64,000 nucleotides of DNA from Dermacentor variabilis (GCF_050947875.1 NC_134572.1:153347105-153411104), one strand, 5' to 3'. Numbered from the stretch's first letter, positions 10,046-22,240 are shown. Numbers and translations are program-made. Notes: generated by a model from the sequence alone, not told the origin.

Positions 10046-10430
10046 ATGTCACAATGTAGTGACGGTGAAGAAGAGTAGGAGTAGCTGTGAATCACAAAAA
10101 ACTCTTTACTGGCAGAACTTCTGCCACTTGTGCAAAGAGAAACAGGTTATACTCAAAGCCCATTGGTAGCCGCGAGCACAGTCAGTAATCGCCAAATATC
10201 TTATCTGCAGATCAAACGTATCGGCTTTTTATATATGACTCAATGAACATTCTAGCGTAATAGTTGTTGCTCGCATAAGTTCTAAGATGTGCACCAGTGT
10301 TCCCATTACGTAAAGAATTTGCTCACATGAAACTAGGGAGATGGCATACACTACAGGTAATACCATCGACAATATTCTAGAAGCTTCCGATACAGAAAGG
10401 TATCTCTTGCACCCTGTAATAATCTTTAAC
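10046..10430 (-). repeat. 5' LTR candidate of the antisense gypsy element
   Basis: On the minus strand it runs from about TGTTAAAGATTATTAC to GTGACA. TCTGGAGGAG follows, close to the TACTGGTGGAGG after the LTR at 1536, which places the LTR end. It shares blocks with 27165-27535 (TCTGCAG.TCAA, GGCTTTTTAT, TTCTAGCGTAAT, ATTC.AGAA.CTTCC). No second LTR of this copy was found. Ends are approximate. Confidence 0.55.
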
Positions 10431-10440
10431 ATTTCTTATC

Positions 10441-10904
10441 TGGTGCAATGTGGCCAGCAGATAAAAATAAAGAAGTATGCATAATAAATATACCTATAAC
10501 TCTCACCCCTATAGTCTTTTTGTGGTGAAAGAGGCTGAGTTGAAGACCTGTTGATACCCTTTTTCGACTTTCAGATGTAAATCAATTCCCATCGTTGTCG
10601 ACAAAGAATAGCGTAAGCGGGTTTATTCTCTCTAGCAGAGCATGTTTCATAATGTCTGCGCCATTGGCGTTTTTGTTTTGCCCCATGTGAAAAGCAGTTC
10701 TAGCGATAAACTACATGCCATTGATCCGAGCAAGGCTGGCGCTGCGGAGCGCCGTGTTACCTGAAGGTTAATTTGAAGATGTCAGTACTAGAGAGAAGCG
10801 CGAGGGCAGCGAAACTTCTTAAAAGCTCACGCGATTAAAACACCGCGGTTAATTTGCTGCGGACCCATCTCCACGACGCGCATACAGATAATCTTTGTTC
10901 CGCG
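10441..10904. other. Intron sequence, nothing recognised
   Basis: AT-rich sequence with no open frame longer than background and no repeat partner seen elsewhere in the window. Confidence 0.3.
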
Positions 10905-11030
10905 AACTTGGGTCACTGAGTTGTCCGTGGTCTAATGGGCAGAACTTCAGGCTGCTGTGCCGACGGAACTGGGTTTGAAACCAACAGCCTGGCCAACTCG
11001 GGTCACTGGGTACATGCCACTCTTCAATGA
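10905..11030 (+). repeat. tRNA-like SINE head joined to GGGTCACTGGGTA minisatellite
   Basis: A polymerase III A-box-like TGGTCTAATGGGC (10930) and a B-box-like GGGTTTGAAACC (10970) are followed by AACTCGGGTCACTGGGTACA and CCACTCTTCAATGA. Related pieces occur at 35275-36560, 37330-37440 and, inverted, at 34730-35075. An unclassified tick repeat family. Confidence 0.5.
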
Positions 11031-11034
11031 TTGA

Positions 11035-11815
11035 ATTATTGATTGATTGAAAACCTTATTATTCCGCCGAGTTCGGGTGCCCGCCTCTTAACCTTCGCGC
11101 AGATAGGGGAGAGGACGAAGCAGTCCCCGTGCGTTGAGGACGATGAGTCTTCACGGCCTCAACGGCCAGGCGGATTGCTCGACGCTGGTCGTCTTCAGCC
11201 TCACTCTGGGCCAACGCCTCCCAGGTTTCTCTACTGTCAATGTTTTCCTTGGACCCTGGGGAGCCAGCACACTCCCATATTACATGGTCTAGCGCACCTT
11301 ACAAATTTTGCAGAAGCCGTCGTTATAGTCCCTCGTCTGAGTTAAGTAGATTTAATATGGTGATGTACAATTGTTTCCCTGGAGGCGCCGCCAAATGCGA
11401 GCGTCCTCCAGACAGAGAGACCGATGCGGAGGAGGAAAGATTCTTCTTTCGGCTTTGTAATAATCTACAATTTACCTATACGTGTTGATGTTATTTTTGA
11501 TCTCTAGAACTAACTGCTCGAGAGTTGCCCGGTGGTAGAGTGCTAGGACGAGCTCGTGAGCGGCTTCGCTCCCTGGGACTTCTTCATGAGCCGGAACCCA
11601 AATAAAGGTTATCTCCCTCCTAGGAGGGTCTTTGTGTAGAATTTGGAGGGCATCTACCGCGATTCTCCATTTGCTAAAATTCCGGATAGCTGATTTGCTA
11701 TCGCACAATATGGCTCCCGCTTTTGTACCCGCACAAGCGATGTGTATTGCAACCTCCTCGGCTGTACTACTGTGCGAAAGAAGTGGAAACAACAAAGGAG
11801 TCGCCATAATATGAG
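11035..11815 (-). mobile_element. 5'-truncated I-type LINE (RNase H and 3' end)
   Basis: The frame 11807-11472 is an RNase H domain: EEVAIHIA (Glu), ILCDSKSAIRNF (Asp), ITFIWVPAHEEVPGSEAAHE (the usual G after H is replaced by E). Downstream, TLVWECAGSPGSKENIDSRE and a run of codons to 11060 match the C-terminal tail of such LINEs. The 3' end has AATAAGGTTTTC followed by (AATC)n repeats. RT and endonuclease are missing, as expected from incomplete reverse transcription. Confidence 0.8.
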
Positions 11816-12998
11816 TACTTTTTTATGTAAGGCAAAATATTCAAATTACGATGGAGAACACAAGCATTTACATGTTTCACTTAATATCCACAATGCGTAC
11901 ATTAATTCCGTGTACGTTTCAGAATGATCAGCTGAATGTTTATTAAATAATGGCCTAAAATCTGCGGCGCGTGAAAGTATGTGCTTGCAGGTGCCTGAAT
12001 TAGATGGCGCTACCATAGTGAGGGAGGGTCGCAATCATGTTGATTGCGCGTCTCATCTGAATCTTGTCGTCTGCGTCTAGGCAACTGCACACAGTACCAA
12101 CATGGCGGCGCCCTTGTGGTTACCGATTTCAATGCATGGGCGCTATGGGGGCCTTTCTCTCTAAACTTGGTCGTATTAACGTTATGAGCTTAGCGTAAAG
12201 CATTAAAAGTAATAGACAGCTTTAGAATTGGGGCCCCAGATGTTTGGAGCTCCGAAGAGCTTAGCGGGTGTTAGCATTGGGGCACGCAGGAGTGAAGAAC
12301 TTTAGAATAGGACTTTGCCTTTGCGCATAGCTTCTTGCGCTTGCAGCGCCACTACGGAGTTAAAAAAAGGCAGCATAGAAAATTAAATAACATATACCAT
12401 TTTATGATACCAACAGTAATTTTGGCTTTCGTGTTTCATTACAATTGAGAGGTTATTCTTTTAGCAGCAAGCAATTTGTTGCGTTTACTTTTGAGCAACC
12501 AATTTTACGTGCCTTCACAAGCCAAATTAAGCAGTGTTAGTCCCACGAGCCATGGAATAGGCAACTGAATTCAGAATCAGCAGCGTCTAATGAATCCATC
12601 TTCATTTTACGCGTTAGTTGAGAGAAAGCAATAATCGCAGTCACTGCTTCTAGCTTACAAACTTCACGCGTTACTACGAATGGAGCCCAGTTTGTTGCTC
12701 GGTTAGAGCCGTCGCTACGATGAGTGCCGCCGTGTTTGTTTACGCAATGCTTTTGGAGCTCCCAGTAAATCAGTGAAATAGCGTGCCCGACACAGAACCC
12801 AAACGCAGTTTGCGTCTTCCGCATGCGCGGTGGTTTAAACGCTGTATTTTGGGTCCACATTCCTTTGGGGCCGCTAATTCTTAAGCACTCTAATGGAGGC
12901 AGATGGACTCCTTGTTCTAATCCTCTGAACTTCCACAACTTCATTGTGCAACCTTCCCATAGAGTTTTCTATGGGTTCGCTATACAGGGTGCTCCTAC
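11816..12998. other. Intron sequence, nothing recognised
   Basis: No domain, splice-bounded exon or repeat partner recognised. The longest frame (12537-12944, minus, 135 codons) has no recognisable motif. Confidence 0.3.
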
Positions 12999-13305
12999 GA
13001 AGACTTGTCGCGGAACTGTGGCACAAAAAATTTGGCTATCAGAACGCGTGCAACCGAAACTGGGAGGCTGCAGCGAGCGCAAAGACACACCCGTCCATGC
13101 GACCTTCTCCTTACGTCACCCAGCAGTGGGCAGTCGGCGCGGTGCGGTTGCGTACTTCTTTCTCCCTGTCGCAGCGCGCTGGCTGCCCGCTGCTGGGTGA
13201 CGTAACAGAAGGTCACCTCCAGGAGCCACACTTTTTGCTCGCTGCAGCCTCATAGTGTCGCTTTCACGAGCTCTGATAACCGAAAGGCCTCGTGCGACAG
13301 TCTCG
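12999..13305. repeat. Long foldback (palindromic) element
   Basis: Two arms of about 135 bp pair around a centre near 13158. The inner part is best: ACCTTCTCCTTACGTCACCC plus AGCAGTGGGCAG (13102-13133) mirrors CTGCCCGCTGCTGGGTGACG plus TAACAGAAGGT (13182-13212). Further out, TATCAGAACGCGTG (13037) mirrors CACGAGCTCTGATA (13265), and GAGGCTGCAGCGAGC (13064) mirrors GCTCGCTGCAGCCTC (13237). The form suggests a MITE or foldback transposon, but no clear target-site duplication was found. Confidence 0.75.
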
Positions 13306-14240
13306 CGGGTAATCGCATTTGTCTAGATCTAAAAGTAGGCATGGCTTGTACGAGGGAGAGCTCGCTTCAATTTCCTACTTATAACGAGCCTGCTGAAACA
13401 AAAAGTATAAATATACTTATTTACTTCTTGTTAATTAGCGACTAATCACCACAAATCACCCATAACGCCTTGTCGCCAACGATGACGGCATGTTTCCGAC
13501 GGAGCCCTGCTTTTATTTCAGAACTGCTATTTTTGAATATTACTTAAAGTCTTAGAAAACCCCGATATAACTCCATGAGTCGCTTCACAAAATTATCATG
13601 TGTGGCCTCGCACTTGAGAATATCCCATTCCAATTTTCTGTCCACATTGTCGTGGACTCTTCTCTATGGGCACGTTGCGACATCTAGCAGCTAGCGCACG
13701 AAGTCCGCGTGAAACCCCCTCATTGGACGTGATAATTATTACATCGCTCCTCATTGGCATTCGAGGTGCAGCACTAGAACGCCGATCTGCCGGTTTCTAG
13801 GAGCCTCTATGACAGTGGCTAGATTCCACCTAATGGTGGACTGTAGCGCGGGGGGGGGGGGGGGGGGGGCGAAGAAGGCTGGAAACAATGTGCACGCAGT
13901 ACAAAAGAAATATTATTTGTATAAAAAAAAAACTCATACCGCATCTAACAGCGAAGCATATATGGCTACCTGGGCAATATTCTGTGCCCGTGCGTGTACA
14001 CCGTCGCGTCGAGAGAGAAAAATGTTCCTCTCTAGAGCTAGTGTAAAAGAGAGTCTAGTGTTGTAGGTCCATTAGCAAGTCTCAAAACCTCCTATGGATG
14101 GCACATTGTTAATATGAGTGCACTTGTCGCAGGCATCACGTCGAGTGATTTATGATCCAGTGCTCTCGGCGCGGCGCTCGTTCACCACCGCTAGGGACCA
14201 CGCCGCTATAGCAACTGTGTCCGTGTAGAGGCCGTAATAA
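13306..14240. other. Intron sequence with a G20 run
   Basis: It contains an uninterrupted run of 20 G residues (13850-13869), which could form a G-quadruplex and is a common assembly error site. Nothing else is recognised. Confidence 0.4.
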
Positions 14241-14528
14241 ATGTACACTTATGTGTCGTCCAATGTGTGTTCGTCTCTACAGTGGCGTCAATGTCGCCTA
14301 GAGACGCGGATCGTGCGCACGGAAGAAGAGCAATTTGTCCTTCTAGAACGACGACGGGAGCCACAGCGAGAATGGACGCGCCAGCGGCGGGAAGCCGCTG
14401 AGGCCGATCATGAGTCCGTCTATGAGCCTGGCCCGTCGTTTGTACGGACCAACGAAGACCGCAGCGTGGCCATCAAGAACGGCCAGCTTCACTGGTCGTC
14501 GTTTTTCACAGCGAGAAAGAGCCAATGA
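14241..14528 (+). other. Arg/Glu-rich open frame, unknown
   Basis: A 95-codon frame with a charged middle (VRTEEEQFVLLERRREPQRE, then WTRQRREAAEADHES). It resembles short Arg/Glu-rich segments I associate loosely with tick repeat-derived proteins, but no domain can be named. It is preceded by TAATAAATGTACAC and a pyrimidine-rich stretch ending TCTCTACAG. It could be a repeat remnant or chance. Confidence 0.2.
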
Positions 14529-16562
14529 ATTTGTCTGTCATCTATAATTCGCTTACTCCGCCGGCGACCCTGTGGGCGCCGCCATGTTTAATCATGTAGT
14601 GACACGTCCATTGTTTGTCTCAGCTGCCTGCCTTGGCTCCGTGTTCACAAATGATGTGCATGATGCCCGGTGTAGCTCACCAACACTCTGTTCGGTGTAT
14701 ATCGTAGACGGTGACTGGGTGGGCGACACGAAGTTTTGGTTAAAGCTTCAGAAGACATGTAAGCCCTCTCGGAGCTGTTTACACTTGCTCAAACGGCGCG
14801 AGCAGCTTATACGCTGAATGAACTGACAGCGGAGCCAGAAATGTGTTCCAAACTGTCCAAACTTTCCGCTTATGAATTAAATTAGTATCAGTGTGTTTTG
14901 CCCTTCATTTCTTATTTAGCAAACGCTTCGAAGCAGTAGCTTGTCATGTTGCTGACTGAGTAGTTTTACTCGGTGGCGTGCACTCTCCGATTGTTTGTTT
15001 TCTGCCTAATCGATCGCTGGGGTGCACAGATGCGATAGATTTGTTCACGTTTGGCACAAGGGGAGCTTCGAACGGAGATGTTCTGCACTCTGTTATAGTT
15101 TTTAATGAAGACCTACAATCGCTGTTCCCTCGCTTACTCTGTCGATCGTAACGAAAGGCTCAGCTTCGAAAATTTGTACGCTGTTGGTTTAGTCTCTCGT
15201 CCCCCATGCTTCGGTACATTGATTTAGGTGAGCGCCCATTCACTTGTTTGTTACACGTTGGCCGGAGAGTGCCCATCAGCTCGCAAGAAAGTTGGGGTGG
15301 ATATCTGTAAATAAAGTGCGAGAAACATACTATACCACGAAGCGGTCGCTTAGTCATTGTGCAAAGTGTGCAAAGACGTCTCGATGGTGGTCCTTCTTTC
15401 CAGGTTAGGGATACAGCCCTGGCCGATCAGTGATTTCTTTTTTTATCCTCGAAAAAAAGCTATCCATCGCGAAGGGCCGGCGACACAGGCTGTCATCGTG
15501 TAGCAGCGTTACGTGAATTTTGCCACACAGATTCATTCTATTCCTTAATACGCCAAACACTATAATTGCAGCTAACCGCAGCACACGTCTTCCTTCTACT
15601 GCTCCACATTTTGCAGCATGAATGGAACAGAGTGCGTTAGTGAACACTCAGTTGCAGTTCCGACAACTGATCGCACAGAAGTAGGGCAGAAGTGGTATTG
15701 GTTTCGTATACATAGTATGCACGTGACGTCACATCCACTGCTGTCGTCTTCTTCCGCTACCTTCCGCCGTCTTGTGGTACCTTATCAACAGGCGCGCGCG
15801 TAGGCCTATAGGTTCCCCAACATGACGCCGCTGTAAACCGGAAGTCGCGGAGCATCCTTGAATGACGTACGTGCATAATATGTATTCGCGTGCTCTCGCT
15901 GAGGTAACGTGCGGCTCGTCGCTGAAAGCGCCATCTCGTTCTTCTAGAGGCTTTCACGTAAACAATATTGTCGTCAGCCTTGTTGTTAAAAAATATTTAT
16001 TTTTATGGCGTTTAATGGAAACGATGCGGGCAGTCAAAATGAGAAGTGAATATCGGCTCTCACTGGAATTATTTACCCACCTGTAAACTAACAGCGTTAC
16101 CTCATCAGATATTGTGGCTTGCGTTTCTTCTGAATAAGAATTTCGCCTTATGGTAATATAAATGTCGCCCTCACAAACGTAAAAGAACGAATTCTTTCGG
16201 AATATCTCTTCAAAGTCGCAATATTTTGCCACTTTTTATTATACTACTTGTGCACACAATCCTGCAACCACGATGTACTGTGTGTAGAAGTTTTGAAAGA
16301 GAAATTTCACTTGAATTGATGGAGCAGGTGCATTTCTCACCATTTGTTTATCTAATATTCAACAAAATACAAAAAGCGGGATCCCGGGCAAGCTAGAACT
16401 TTCTTTTGACGCTAAAGAAAAGCTCATTGTACAGTCCTTTTAAACCTCGCCGCCACCTGCATTCGTTGGTGATTGCAGCCTGGAATGCGGCATTCGGCAG
16501 TGACGCACAAATGAAAAACACGGCAGCTACTAGGTGACGTTGAATAAAAAAATACCACGCAC
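14529..16562. other. Intron sequence, nothing recognised
   Basis: About 2 kb directly downstream (minus strand) of the NNAG exon donor. Short frames only; no SDR exon, repeat or RNA gene recognised. Confidence 0.35.
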
Positions 16563-16701
16563 CTTTCGTTTGACGCAAGTGGGGCAGGGCGTGTCGCATC
16601 ACACAGAGCGGACCGCGAAGGTTGACATTGCAGACCCTGTCAAACTGTTCCATCGTTACAGTTTCCGTGTATCCATCCATCCATATTCCCGCGTTGTTTA
16701 C
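16563..16701 (-). CDS. SDR gene, NNAG exon (partial gene)
   Basis: A 139-nt exon with acceptor ttttcgtcttcag and donor GTGCGT. It starts in phase 0 with VNNAGIWMDGYTETVTMEQF and continues through NVNLRGPLCVMRHALPHLRQ to a phase-1 end. NNAG is the SDR motif that stabilises the central beta sheet, and the N of NVNL matches the SDR active-site Asn region. The upstream partner at 22241-22332 ends ...KIDIL in phase 0, giving the usual DIL-VNNAG join. There are no stops or frameshifts in the exon, so it looks functional. The cofactor is NAD(P)H by family knowledge; substrate unknown. Confidence 0.92.
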
Positions 16702-17024
16702 CTGAAGACGAAAATTGAGCGTGCTCATAGAAATTCACCAACGAGCGTTAGCGCTATGCTGGTTTGAATGCCCACAACATTTAAAATTTTTTACGAGTAA
16801 TCAGTTCTTCGTTCTCTGAAAATGAAATCATCTCTGACAAAGGAATGATGATGTTCAAGTGTCTCAGACAGGTGGGAATCACTTTTTTATGGAAAGAGAA
16901 CGATATAACGGAGCAAACTGGATCGAAAAAAAAAACACCTCTAGGGCTTTCCTGCGCAGTACATCATGCGCGGAGCACAGGGCAGTTTGTTTCAGTGTCT
17001 TCCAGAACACTGACTGCTTGCGCT
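16702..17024. other. Intron next to the NNAG exon
   Basis: It carries the acceptor tract of the NNAG exon at its left end (minus strand). Nothing else is recognised. Confidence 0.35.
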
Positions 17025-17205
17025 GAAGCGCGAGGCAACTCAAAGGCTAATTCACTCATCGCTACTGAAGATGTTCATAATGTTAGCGTCTTGACAGCAA
17101 GTGTACGTCGCCATCGAGGGAGATGAGTTAATGTTTGCCTGTGCGCGCGTGGGATCATGCTAATTAATTATGTTAGTAAGCGACTACCTACAAATATACA
17201 TGGCT
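17025..17205 (+). repeat. Composite repeat, module C copy
   Basis: It shares blocks with 52285-52430: AATTCACTCATCGCT, TTGACAGCAAGTGT, GTTTGCCTGTGCGCGCGTGG and TATGTTAGTAAGC. Modules A and B are absent here, so it is a fragment. Confidence 0.5.
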
Positions 17206-17610
17206 GATAACACTATATATAGTATCCTTACTTTGCAAGCTGTATAATATTTTGATATTTCCATCGATGCTTTACAGTCTTTTGGTCAAAACTGCAACAT
17301 TTTTTTTTAATTCGTCATGATCGCAACTACATCGGAACAGTTCGTCAATTCTTCATATTTGATAATTTTCGTCCCTTCCGACGAACGTCGTAGACGAAGT
17401 ACAGAGCTAATTCTACTGGTCGGTACGGCTCCAGCACCCGGGGCACGCACAGAGGTTACAAAGTCCACGTATGGACTAAAATAAAAGGTAATACTAAAAA
17501 TTTTCGTGTACAGGTCAGAAGTTAAATTTCGGTTACATAGAAGTGAATAAATGCTTAGCAGGTCGGCACAAACGCCGCATTCACTGAGTGAGGCATTTGA
17601 TATGCATGTT
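17206..17610. other. Intron sequence, nothing recognised
   Basis: AT-rich sequence between a composite-repeat fragment and the RTE LINE 3' end. No features seen. Confidence 0.3.
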
Positions 17611-18773
17611 CATGTCATCATCATCATCAGCCTATTTTATTACCACTGCAGGACAAAAGGCCTCTCCCTGCGATCTCCAATTACCCCTGTCCTGCGCCAA
17701 GCAATTCCAACTAGCACTGGCGAATTCCCTCATTTCATCGCTCCACCTAGTATTCTGCTGTCCTCAACTGCGTTTACCGTCTCTTGGTACCCATTCTGCA
17801 ACACTAGTGGCCCAACGTTTATCTAACCTCCGCATTACATGACCTGCCCAGCTTCATTTTTTCTCTAACGTCAATTAGAATATCGGCTATACCTGTTTTC
17901 TCTCTGATCCAAACCGCTCTCTTTCTGTCTCTTAACGTTATGCCTAGCGTTCTTCGTTCCATCGCTCTTTGCGCTATCCTTAACTTGGTCTCAAACTCCT
18001 TTGTCAGTCTCCAAGTCTCAGCCCCTTTCAGCTACGGTAAAATGCACTGATTGTGCACCTTCCTTTTCAATGATAATGATAAGCTTCCACTCAGGAGCTG
18101 ACAGTGTCTGCCGTATGGGATCCAACCAATTTTTATTCTTCAATGAACTTCCTTCTCATGACCAGGGTTCCCTCTGATTAGTTGATCTAGGTAAACATGC
18201 TCCTTCAAAGACTCTAGAGGTTGACTGGCGATCCTGAACTCCTGCTACCTTGCCAATCTGTTCGTCATTATCTTAGTCTTCTGCATATTAATCTTGAGCC
18301 CCACACTTACACTCTCTCTGTTAGGATCATCAATCATTTGTTGCAACTCGTCTGCAGTGTTGCAGAATAGAATAATGTCATCAACAAACCGAAGGTTGCT
18401 GAGATCTTCGCCGTTGATCCTTGCCGCTAAGCCTTCCCAGTTTAATAGCTTGAATATTTCTTCTCAGCACGCTGTGAACAGCATTGGAGAGATTGCGTCT
18501 CAGTGTCTGACGCCTTTCTTTATAGGTATCTTCCTACTTTTCTTGTGTAGAATTAAGGTAGCTGTGAAATCACTGTAGATACATTCCAAGCTATTTACGT
18601 GAGCGGTCCGCACTCCTTGATTGCGTAATGGCTCTGTGATTGCTGCTATCTCTATTGAATGAAATGCGTGTTCGGAATTTATGAAAGCCGTATAGAGAGG
18701 CTTATGGTACTCTGCGGAATTCTCGGATGTGATCCATTGTAGAGTATCCCTTCTTGAAGCCAGCTTGTTACCT

Positions 18774-19242
18774 TCATCGACTAAAGCCCAGTGTTGCCCT
18801 TAGTCTATTAGATATTATTTTGGTGAATATTTCATTTAATACTGGGAGCAAGCTAATGGGCCTATCATTTTTCAATTCTTTAACATCTACCTTTTTCTGG
18901 ATTAGTTCAATGTTTGCATTCTTCCAGTATTCTGGGACCTTTGCACTCGATAGACGCTTCGTATAGAGAGCCGCCAGTTTTTCAAGCATTATGTCTTCTC
19001 CATCTTTAGTCGACTGTTATTCCATCTTCTCCTGCCGCTTTTCCCCGTTCTATGTTTGGCAAGGCCCTTCTGACTTCATTTCTAGTTATATCAGGAGTTT
19101 TTGTATCAAGTTCATTATTGTTTCGAATGGAGTTCTGGGTCCTCTGGGTACTGTACAGGTCAGTATAGAATTCTTCCGCTGCTTTTACAATATCTTCGAG
19201 ATTGTTTGGGATGTTACCCTGCTTATCTTTCAGTGCAAACAT
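18774..19242 (-). pseudogene. RTE LINE RT N-terminal fragments
   Basis: Two frames: 19242-19006 (NIPNNLEDIVKAAEEFYTDL, then RRALPNIERGKAAGEDGITVD) and 18989-18774 (LAALYTKRLSSAKVPEYWKN, then DRPISLLPVLNEIFTKIISNRL). They are the RT fingers region, broken by a frameshift near 19000. The same blocks are better kept at 58839-59261. Confidence 0.85.
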
Positions 19243-19743
19243 CTTGGCTTATTCTATGCCAAGTTTCCTTGTCACGGACTTCAGCCTGCATCCATTTTTC
19301 ACGGCTTCTTCAGTGTTTCTCACGTTGTAGTTTCGAATATCACTTATTTTCGCCTTGTTGATCAGTTTTGACAGTTCTACGAATTCTATTTCATCTCCTC
19401 AGTTGGACACTTTCATTCTTTGCCGTTTCTTTATTAGGTATTTTGTTGCTTGGGAGAGCTTGCCTACTGGTTGCCTTGGTGCCTTGCCTCCCAATTCAAT
19501 TGCAGCCTCTGAAGCCAGCCTAGTTACAGTTTCATTCATGACCTCTATGTCATCTCTTCGTTCTAAGACTGTATATGTGTTTGCAAGTACCAGATTGAAA
19601 TCGTCTGCTTTTACCCTTACTGCCTCTACCTGTTTTCTTCTTGACCAATTTTACTCTTTCTCTCTGTAAGTCCTGGTGAATCCTACCCCTCACTGGCCTA
19701 TGATCACTGAATTTTATCCTACCTATCACTTTTACATCCTGCA

Positions 19744-20022
19744 CTATGTTGGGTTCGGCAGAAAGTAGGAAATGAATTTAATTTCTTGTTTCATTTCACC
19801 ATTAGGGCTTTCCCAGTTCCGCTTTTTGTTGCTACGCTTCCTGAAAAAGGTGTTCATTATTCGCAGCTTATTCCTTTCTGCTAATTTTACCAGGATCTCT
19901 CCTCTAGCATTCATATAATCGACGCTGTAGTTGCTAATTGCTTGTGCAGCAGCCTGCTTTTTCCCTACTTTTGCATTGAAGTCGCCCATTATTACAACAT
20001 ACTGAGTTTGCACTTTTCTCAT
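19744..20022 (-). pseudogene. RTE LINE endonuclease fragment
   Basis: The frame reads MRKVQTQYVVIMGDFNAKVG, continuing to NKLRIMNTFFRKRSNKKRNW. The GDFN motif is a catalytic block of apurinic-like LINE endonucleases, which nick target DNA. Part of the decayed copy at 17611-20500; the upstream endonuclease half is in another frame at 20103-20312 (SLRYNDRLVVIV). Confidence 0.82.
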
Positions 20023-20500
20023 CGCTAATTCAACGTCTTCAAGAAACTGATGTATTTCTTTAACATCTTGAGTGGATGGTGGAACGTAGGCTTGTACTAT
20101 CTTTAATCTACACCTCTTATTAGGTTGATTACGATTACTACTAACCTGTCATTATAGCGTAAACTCTTGTTTCCCGCTATGTCCTTAAGGATTAGGGATC
20201 CAACCCCGTATTGCTTTTCATCTGGGAGACCTCTATAGCAGAGGACATGGCCGTTATTCACCAATGTAAAAGCCTCAAGAGTTCTAATATCACTAAGGCC
20301 GATATATCCCAAACAATGTCTGATAGTTTCTCAAAGAGTACTGCTAAGCTAGCGTCACTCGACAGAGTTCGCCTGTTAAAGGCTGAGAGGGTCACTTTCC
20401 AATGGCGGCCTATCCGGACCTAGCGATTCTTAGCAACCTCTGCTGCGTTACAGGTCTGACCGCCACCTTGGTCAGGTGCTCCGTAGCTGCTGGGGACTGA

Positions 20501-22240
20501 GGGTCATGAGGTAACTGTAGGAATCACCAGGAAGGTAGTGGCCGAATACTGCACCAAGGAGGCCAATTCCTATTTTGGTTCATGTCGGTTCAAGCTTTAT
20601 GTAGCACATTGCAAGCAAAGTTCCTTTGGTTTGCTTGTCACCAGATCTAAGAAACTGAGATCTGCCTTCCCACACGACAAAAAGAGAAGACGGAGAATAT
20701 CAAGCATATAGTTGTTACACGAAATAAAAGTGAGCGTGGTTCTCTCATACAAGATCTTGCGGCGGTGTGTGTAAGACTTGAAATGTTGTGGTGAAACGTT
20801 CTAATCCTGCACGTAAGCATGTCTTGTATTTCGGTGTTCTTGTTGCTCGTTCTTTTTTTGGCGCAGTGTTCGAGCTTTAGTTATAGTTTCAATCTACATA
20901 TTATCAGGATTGTCTAGGATTATATAAAAGCCAATTTTTGACCAGTAACCAGTGCCCGGATATTTAGCCGCCCAGCATCTAGTGTCATAGTGCCCAGTAC
21001 CACACAACGCCAATATTAATGTGTGACACTGGGCCATCGCCACTGGGTTTTCAGACAGGCAAGACACAGAGGTTGACGAGATAGGCGTGCGGTCTGCTAC
21101 CATTTTCAAAAGTCCGGGTTGTAGAGATGGCAAGAGAAAAGAGAGTTATGTAAGAGAGGTCTTGCGTACATTTCTAAGGGACTCATTTCTAGCCAGACAA
21201 TGTGAGCATTTTTGACATTGTTCAAAAATAAGACCGAAATTTTAAACCTGTTGTCGTTCCTGCATTCTCTGAAGGGTAGTAATAGTAATTGTGTACACAA
21301 TAATACAGCCACCATTACGCCAGCTTAGAAAAATAACAAAACGATTCTTTGTATCGAAATGTCTCTGTAGAGACGCGTCAGAATGTTAGTGAGAGCAATG
21401 GGTCGACCAACGCATTGATAAAGTAAAGGCATCAAAGTGTAAAAGTAGAAGTGTAAAAGTCGCAGAGAAGCCCACCTACATTAACAAAATTTATAGCCTT
21501 CACGATGCTTCTTTTTTGTCTGACAGTTGGAGACTAGTCAAGACCCCAATGATGGGCCTTGTGATCAACACAAGTAAGCAAGGATGTTTGGTCGAAACGG
21601 TAGCGGAATGAAAAAAAATACAATAACTTCGCTGTCTTAATCACATTTTACATTTCCGGCATTTTACTTGCCATTAGTATGCATACCCAATGAGCAAATA
21701 TTTCGGCAGAACTGGAATTGTAAATATTCAGAAAAAACCATTGCAGCTAAAGTACACGGTATTTTGCCATAAACGTTTCGTTGCTTAGTTTTTTGCCACC
21801 CGTTCAAATGCTGCAACAATCATAGCAATAGAGTGAACGCTATGACAGAGATGGTAATTGCGATTTCACCAATAAAGATGATCGAGCGCATCTCATCTAT
21901 CCCTTTTATATTTATGATTTCATTTCTGAATGGTCATATCCTATAACACATATTGATAAAACACTTTAGTCTATGGTTTCTGTTGCTATGCTTGAAAGAC
22001 AATGAAATGTGAAAAGAAGGAAAAACGTAATGTTTTTCCCTATTCCCAGCCGATGTTTTCTTTTTGGGATTCACAAAACAGTTTCGGTAAATGTAGTTCA
22101 ATGAAGCTGACATTCTTCAGACGCAAAAATAAAGACAAAACAATATCACAGTATTATCCTTGCGGAAATATTCCTTTTCGAAGTTCTCGTTGTTGAAATA
22201 CACCACTCAGGAGGCGTCAAGCACTGTGCTTCTCACTCAC
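20501..22240. other. Intron sequence, nothing recognised
   Basis: Low-complexity AT-rich sequence between the RTE copy and the GD exon of the SDR gene. No motifs recognised. Confidence 0.35.

Larger units (their letters stand above)
6190..10440 (-). mobile_element. Decayed antisense Ty3/gypsy element
   Basis: Read on the minus strand from 10430 the order is an LTR candidate (10430-10046), gag (9530 to about 8040), protease (7500-7285), the pre-RT linker and RT (7085-6198). RNase H, integrase and the 3' LTR are absent; the older gypsy LTR at 6057-6189 abuts the break. A Ruka-like SINE interrupts the RT. Stops and frameshifts occur in every domain, so it is an old relic inside the 16.1-kb SDR intron. 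Confidence 0.82.
17611..20500 (-). mobile_element. Near full-length but decayed RTE-type LINE
   Basis: About 2.9 kb on the minus strand. It has an apurinic endonuclease segment with VIMGDFNAKVGKKQ (19995), an RT segment with PEYWKNANIELIQKK and RPISLLPVLNEIF (18930-18810), RT catalytic FVDDIILF (18390; FADD in active copies), and a 3' end rich in (GAT)n at 17617-17630. Frameshifts and stops are scattered throughout. The 5' limit is approximate. A second copy of the same clade is at 57655-59262. It sits in the 5.5-kb SDR intron. Confidence 0.9.
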
